Part shown: positions 22,178-25,864 of the stretch, piece after piece
Layout: each line of letters starts with the position of its first letter
How positions within the stretch are numbered: position 1 is the stretch's first letter
DNA from: an uncultured Spirochaetaceae bacterium
Lineage (GTDB): Bacteria; Spirochaetota; Spirochaetia; Treponematales; UBA12059
NCBI GenBank assembly: GCA_938004315.1
Contig: CALKWG010000381.1
Location: 1-25,864, forward strand
Length of the DNA: 25,864 bases
Direction of reading: 5' to 3'
Notes under the pieces: generated by a model
The model's database searches: none
What the model was told of the DNA's origin: nothing
Seen by the model: only the letters and a program-made list of their open reading frames with translations
Translations under genes and position numbers: made by a program

Positions 22178-23932
22178 CTATTCGGCCTTTATACCAAGGA
22201 GCTTCTTAAGGGCCGACAGTATGCCGCCCTTCTTGGCGGGGGCCTCCGCGACGCCCTGGGCGGGCGCGGCCTGGCCTGAGGGCTTCTGCGCCCCTCGGCC
22301 GCCGTCACGGCGGGCAGGGGCTTCAGCTCCGGCGGTCTTCGGGGCGCGCGCGGGCGCGAGGCCGCGGCCTTCCGCGGGCTTCCATCCGTCCTGGCGGGGG
22401 CCCCGCCCGCGGCCGTCCTGCCTAGCCTCGCGCTGGGGAACGGCGCCGTCCGCCTGTCCCTGAAAGCCGGACGCGTACTTGTCCTTGTAGCGCTTCATGC
22501 GCTCTTCGGCGCTCACCGCGTAGGGATTACGTTCGATGCCGCGGTCCGGCCGGCGCGCGTCGGCGCGCGGTTCGGCGGCGCGGGGCTGGGCGCGGCGGGC
22601 TTCGTCGCGGCCGCCGCGCTCGGCAGGTCGCCGTTCGCCGGCGTGCCTGTCGCCGGGGCGGCGATCGCCCGGCCTTCCGTCGCCGCGGGCTCCCGGCCGA
22701 CCCGTGCCGGCGCGGCGTTCGCCGTGCCGGTCTCCCGGACGGGCGCCCGGGCGGGCGCGGTCGCGCGCGTGGCCGAAGCGCATCGTCGAGCTCTTGTCCT
22801 CGACCAGAAGCTCCTCGGAGACGGCCTTCACCGGTATCTTCATCTCGATATACTTCTCGATAGCAGGCAGGCCGTAGACGAACTTCTCGCAGGCCAGGGT
22901 GATGGCCTTGCCGCTCGCGCCGGCGCGCGCCGTGCGGCCGATGCGGTGCACGTACGACTCGGGATCCATGGGCACGTCGTAATTGACGACGAGGTCCAGG
23001 CCGTTGACGTCCAGGCCGCGCGCGGCCACATCGGTGGCCACGAGCACCCGGATCTTGCCGGCCTTGAGCCGGTCGATCACCTGCAGGCGTTTGGCCTGGG
23101 GCAGGTCGCCCATGATGTACTCGCATTCGACGCCGTTCACGCCCAAGCGCCTGGCCAGCTCCTCGGCCATAAACTTCTGGTTGCAGAAGACGATGGCGCT
23201 CTCGGGCTTGTCTCGCCCCAGGATCCCCATGAGGATACGCAGCTTCTCGTCCGCGCCGACGTGGTAGAGCTCCTGCTCGACCAGGTCCACGGTGACCGTC
23301 TCGGCCTGGATCACGATCTCCTTGGGCTCGGTCATGTACTCCCAGGCCAGGTTCTTGATGCGGAAGTTCAGCGTGGCCGAATACAGGAAGGTCTGGCGCT
23401 CCTTGGGCGGGGGCAGGTAGCGCAGGAGCTTACGCAGGTCGTCTATGAAGCCCATGTCGAACATGCGGTCGGCCTCGTCGACGACGAGGAAGCCCACCTC
23501 GCGGAGGAGCATCTTGCCCTGCTGCACGAGGTCGATGATGCGGCCGGGGGTGCCGATGATCATCTGCACGTTGTCGCGCAGCATGTCGACCTGGGGGCCG
23601 TAGGAGACGCCGCCGTAGAAGGCGCCGATGGATACCGGCAGGTGGCGCCCGAGCTTCTTGGCCTCGGCCTCGATCTGCACCGCCAGCTCGCGCGTCGGCG
23701 CGAGGATCAGGGCCTTGCGATGGCGCAGGGCGTCCACGATCATCATGCGCTGGAAGATGGATACCAGGAAGGCGGCGGTCTTGCCGGTGCCGGTCTGGGA
23801 TTGGGCGTAGATATCCTCGCCCTGGAAGGAGTGGGGGAAGGTAGCGGCCTGCACGGGCATGCACGTTTCGTAGCCGGCTTCGGCTACGGCTTTGGCTAGG
23901 TCTGGGTGCAGGTCCAGTTCTGAATAGTTCAT
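22178..23932 (-). CDS. DEAD-box ATP-dependent RNA helicase with Arg/Gly-rich tail
   Basis: This cytoplasmic RNA helicase (584 residues from this start) belongs to the RhlB/RhlE/CshA group. Using numbering from the upstream ATG (23938): the Q motif is around Gln30; motif I AQSQTGTGKT (45-54); Ia PTRELA; II DEAD (154-157); III SAT (187-189); VI HRIGRTAR (331-338). After ~380 the chain is disordered and rich in Arg, Gly, Asp and Pro with repeated GDR/GER-type units (~388-470), then basic up to a lysine-rich end (KKGGILSALKKLLG). Such tails bind RNA and promote condensates or ribosome contact. I prefer the second ATG (23932) because a -10 box stands six bases before it; the first ATG adds only two residues. 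Confidence 0.94.
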   Translation of the reverse strand: MNYSELDLHPDLAKAVAEAGYETCMPVQAATFPHSFQGEDIYAQSQTGTGKTAAFLVSIFQRMMIVDALRHRKALILAPTRELAVQIEAEAKKLGRHLPVSIGAFYGGVSYGPQVDMLRDNVQMIIGTPGRIIDLVQQGKMLLREVGFLVVDEADRMFDMGFIDDLRKLLRYLPPPKERQTFLYSATLNFRIKNLAWEYMTEPKEIVIQAETVTVDLVEQELYHVGADEKLRILMGILGRDKPESAIVFCNQKFMAEELARRLGVNGVECEYIMGDLPQAKRLQVIDRLKAGKIRVLVATDVAARGLDVNGLDLVVNYDVPMDPESYVHRIGRTARAGASGKAITLACEKFVYGLPAIEKYIEMKIPVKAVSEELLVEDKSSTMRFGHARDRARPGARPGDRHGERRAGTGRPGARGDGRPGDRRPGDRHAGERRPAERGGRDEARRAQPRAAEPRADARRPDRGIERNPYAVSAEERMKRYKDKYASGFQGQADGAVPQREARQDGRGRGPRQDGWKPAEGRGLAPARAPKTAGAEAPARRDGGRGAQKPSGQAAPAQGVAEAPAKKGGILSALKKLLGIKAE

Positions 23933-23938
23933 GGCCAT

Positions 23939-23967
23939 ACAATACTCTATGCCGGCCGTCGTGTTAA
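23939..23967 (-). promoter_or_regulatory. Candidate leaderless promoter of the helicase gene
   Basis: On the minus strand TTAACA (23967-23962), a 17-base spacer and TATTGT (23944-23939) are followed by ATGGCC and the ATG at 23932. No Shine-Dalgarno is present. The six-base distance from -10 to ATG equals that at 4128 and 11849. Confidence 0.55.
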
Positions 23968-23989
23968 GGGCCGGCGGGGCGCCGAGGGC

Positions 23990-24850
23990 CTAGGCGTCTA
24001 TACCCAGGGCGGCCTTCAAGACCCAGCCTATGAGGAAGGAGAAGGCGGCCACGCCCAAGCTTATGGCCGTCATCTCGACGAAGCGCCTTTTGAAGTCCAG
24101 GTCCTTGGCGACCGCCAGGTAGTAGTTGAAGCAGAAGATGATCGCCACCACGATGCCTAAGGTCCATGCCAGGGCTACGAACTTCGCCCCGACCAGGAGG
24201 AAGGGCGCGATCATGAGCGCCACGGTGACGAGGTAGGCCGTGCCCGTATAGAGCGCCGACTTGGCGGCCCGCGGGTCGCCTTCGGCCTTGGACGAGAGGT
24301 AGTCCGAGGCCGCCATGGAGAAGGCCGCCGAGATGCCGGTGACGAGCCCCGCCAGGGAGATGAGCTTCGTATCGCCCAGGGCCAGGGTGAAGCCGGCCAG
24401 GGCGCCGGTCAGCTCGACGAGGGCGTCGTTCAAGCCGAGGACGATCGAGCCCACGTAGCGCAGGCGCTCCTCGTCCAACATGGCTAAGAGCTCGCGCTCA
24501 TGCCGCCCCTCGTCCTCGCTTAGGCGCTTGGCCTCCGGAACCGCCGTCTCGAGGGCCGCGTAGAGCTTGCTCGCGGTGCCTTCGCGCCTCTCCATGCGCT
24601 TCAAGACGAAGGTGAGCCCCAGGACGCGCGCCATGAGCACCGTCCACGCCACCTTGAGGCCGTTCGGCCGCGCTTTCGCGCCGGTCCTGGCCGCCCAGAA
24701 CTCGGCGTGCGCCCGTTCGGCCTCGGCAATGGAGCGCAATACCCGACCGTTCTCGCCTCCGGCCAGCTCGGACAGCCTCATGTACACGCTATGTTCGGTG
24801 ATCTCGTTGCGCTGCGCCGCGACGGCCAGCCTTCGTAGCTTAGGATCCAT
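23990..24850 (-). CDS. mbfA: Ferritin-like/VIT1 membrane iron (or manganese) transporter, MbfA type
   Basis: The 286-residue protein fuses two modules. Residues ~1-130 are a ferritin-like (erythrin) four-helix domain with di-iron ligands: Glu16/Glu19 (NEITEHS), Glu45-x-x-His48 (EAERAHAEFW) and Glu114-x-x-His117 (EDEGRHERELL). Residues ~131-286 are a VIT1/CCC1 membrane domain with about five helices, beginning GSIVLGLNDALVELTGALAG (split: GSIVLGLNDAL, VELTGALAG), the usual ion-path helix. MbfA-type proteins export iron and protect against iron plus peroxide. GGGAG precedes the ATG by about 6 bases. The start lies within the 3' end of srkA (11-base overlap), so both are one operon and point to metal/oxidative stress. 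Manganese is an alternative ion. Confidence 0.88.
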   Translation of the reverse strand: MDPKLRRLAVAAQRNEITEHSVYMRLSELAGGENGRVLRSIAEAERAHAEFWAARTGAKARPNGLKVAWTVLMARVLGLTFVLKRMERREGTASKLYAALETAVPEAKRLSEDEGRHERELLAMLDEERLRYVGSIVLGLNDALVELTGALAGFTLALGDTKLISLAGLVTGISAAFSMAASDYLSSKAEGDPRAAKSALYTGTAYLVTVALMIAPFLLVGAKFVALAWTLGIVVAIIFCFNYYLAVAKDLDFKRRFVEMTAISLGVAAFSFLIGWVLKAALGIDA

Positions 24851-25864
24851 GATCGTCTCCCGATGCGATATGCTCGACCTGCAGCCTCAGGTCCTCGGCC
24901 TCCTGTTCCCAGAAGGCGCGCCCGCCCCAGCGCGGGAAGTGGCGTAGGAAGCCGGGGTCGGCCGCCTGCCTGGCCTGCCAGGCCAGGTAGTGGACCATGC
25001 GGAGGAGTCGTAAGGGCTCGACGAGCCCAAGTTGGCTATAATCAAAGCTAGTAAATTCCTCATAACCTTCCAGCGCCGCTTCAAGCTCGCGCGGGCTGTC
25101 GGCGACGCGGCCGGGGAGGAGCATCCAGAGATCCTGGACGGCCGGCCCCACGCAGGCGTCGTCGAAATCGATGGCCAGGAGCCCCTCCGGGCCGCGGTCG
25201 AGGACGTTGCCGCGGTGGAAGTCGCCGTGCAGGAGGAGCGGCGCCGGGGCGAAAGGTCTTCCCGGCGCCGGGGCGGCCGGGCGCGCCGGCGCGCCGGGTT
25301 CCCCGCCCGCCGCCCCCGCCGCGACACCGGACCCGTAGCCGGCCAGGGCCTGGTCCACGGCCGCCGCGGCTTCGGCGAGTATCCCGAAGAGGGCATCCTC
25401 CGCCCGCCTGTCCACGCAGCCCGAGCGCCTGAGCTCCTCGGCGTAGGCCTGTAAGAGCCCCGGCGCCATACGCGGGCGGCGGGACGCGGCGACCGAGGGC
25501 ATGAAGGCGCGGCTCGCCGCGTGCATGCGTCCGGCTAGGGCGCCTAGGCGCCTAAGGTCGTCGCAGCCGTCGGCCTCGAAGCTACGGCCGCCGCGCTTAG
25601 GGAAGAGGCAAAACGAGATGGGCGGGCCGCCCAAGCCCAGGTCCAAAGCCGGAAGGTAGTCGCCTTCCAGGTCGGGCAGGGGGGCGACCACGGGAATCTC
25701 GGCCGCCGCCAGGGCCAGTACCAGCGACTGCTCCTCTGCTATGGCCTCGGTGCGCCAACGCCCGGGGCGGTAGAACTTGGCGACGAACTCGCGGCCGTCG
25801 TCGGCCCTGAAGCCGTAGACCCGGTTGATGTAGCTCGGGTACGAGAAGAACGAGCCGTCCGGCG
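24840..25864 (-). CDS. srkA: Stress response kinase A (SrkA/YihE), 5' end cut by the window
   Basis: This Ser/Thr protein kinase of the APH/choline-kinase fold counteracts stress-induced death in E. coli. The frame is open to the window edge; the upstream part reads SYINRVYGFRADDGREFVAKFYRPGRW (split: SYINRVYGFR, GREFVAKFYRPGRW), the typical SrkA N-lobe with its Lys, so the gene does not begin at the GTG at 25691. The catalytic loop is HGDFHRGN and the metal site IDFDDACVGPAVQDLWMLL (IDFDDA, then VQDLWMLL). At least 341 codons are visible against ~328 for the E. coli protein, due mainly to an inserted Ala/Gly/Pro-rich linker just before HGDFH. It overlaps mbfA by 11 bases. Confidence 0.92.
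   Translation of the reverse strand, partial: PDGSFFSYPSYINRVYGFRADDGREFVAKFYRPGRWRTEAIAEEQSLVLALAAAEIPVVAPLPDLEGDYLPALDLGLGGPPISFCLFPKRGGRSFEADGCDDLRRLGALAGRMHAASRAFMPSVAASRRPRMAPGLLQAYAEELRRSGCVDRRAEDALFGILAEAAAAVDQALAGYGSGVAAGAAGGEPGAPARPAAPAPGRPFAPAPLLLHGDFHRGNVLDRGPEGLLAIDFDDACVGPAVQDLWMLLPGRVADSPRELEAALEGYEEFTSFDYSQLGLVEPLRLLRMVHYLAWQARQAADPGFLRHFPRWGGRAFWEQEAEDLRLQVEHIASGDDHGS

Noticed and set aside
22643..23899. 418-codon open frame on the plus strand
   Set aside because: It is antisense to the DEAD-box helicase, has no family resemblance and reflects the codon bias of the GC-rich opposite strand.
25692..25864. Apparent non-coding end of the window, with srkA starting at 25691
   Set aside because: Reading the same frame upstream gives the conserved SrkA N-lobe (ENRVY-like and FVAKFYRP segments), so the gene simply continues past the window.
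1..25864. CRISPR arrays, tRNA/rRNA genes, insertion sequences or prophage genes
   Set aside because: I saw no regularly spaced repeats, no tRNA-like cloverleaf with the TTCGANNC arm between genes, and no transposase, integrase or phage protein.

Overview
The window is a GC-rich, densely packed stretch of a bacterial genome. It looks like one end of an assembled contig, because the first 48 bases are Illumina library adapter and not genome. A two-[FeFe]-hydrogenase operon points to an anaerobic, fermentative lifestyle. Cleavable lipobox signals, a YehZYXW-type osmolyte importer and FecR/TPR-like proteins fit a diderm. A spirochaete related to Treponema/Spirochaeta is my best guess from the gene mix, but nothing here fixes the taxonomy.

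Left part (49-9453): the 3' part of a DASS/SLC13 transporter; a lipoprotein of the branched-chain amino-acid binding type overlapping a Cache-PAS-HisKA_2 sensor kinase (likely a two-protein sensor without a local response regulator); a D-Ala-D-Ala carboxypeptidase; then, on the minus strand, a sulfoquinovosidase (YihQ) with all sulfonate-recognition residues present, a TatD hydrolase and an exported FecR-domain protein. An AT-richer intergenic region of about 290 bp with three successive inverted repeats (9583-9707) separates these from the plus-strand block to the right.

Middle part (9743-17771): an HxxxD-type acyltransferase paired with a zinc-ribbon membrane protein; the redox chaperone Hsp33; and the most notable system here, a five-gene hydrogenase operon behind a near-consensus promoter. 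Its order is thioredoxin-fold [2Fe-2S] ferredoxin, sensory-type [FeFe]-hydrogenase with PAS domain, SpoIIE-type phosphatase, second ferredoxin, catalytic-type [FeFe]-hydrogenase, and a strong intrinsic terminator. It resembles the hfs-type clusters of thermophilic Firmicutes. The sensory subunit has Ala where catalytic enzymes have the proton-relay Cys, so the operon can be read as an H2/redox sensor wired to a protein phosphatase and placed beside the enzyme it may control.

Right part (17894-25864): a DUF427 protein; a complete osmF-yehY-yehX-yehW type ABC importer; on the minus strand a DEAD-box RNA helicase with a long Arg/Gly-rich tail; and an overlapping pair made of a ferritin-like/VIT1 iron exporter (MbfA type) and the stress-response kinase SrkA, which runs off the window end.

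Across the window, several genes lacking a Shine-Dalgarno sequence have a -10 box 6-7 bases before the ATG (at 881, 4128, 11849 and 23932). This suggests recurrent leaderless transcription in this organism.
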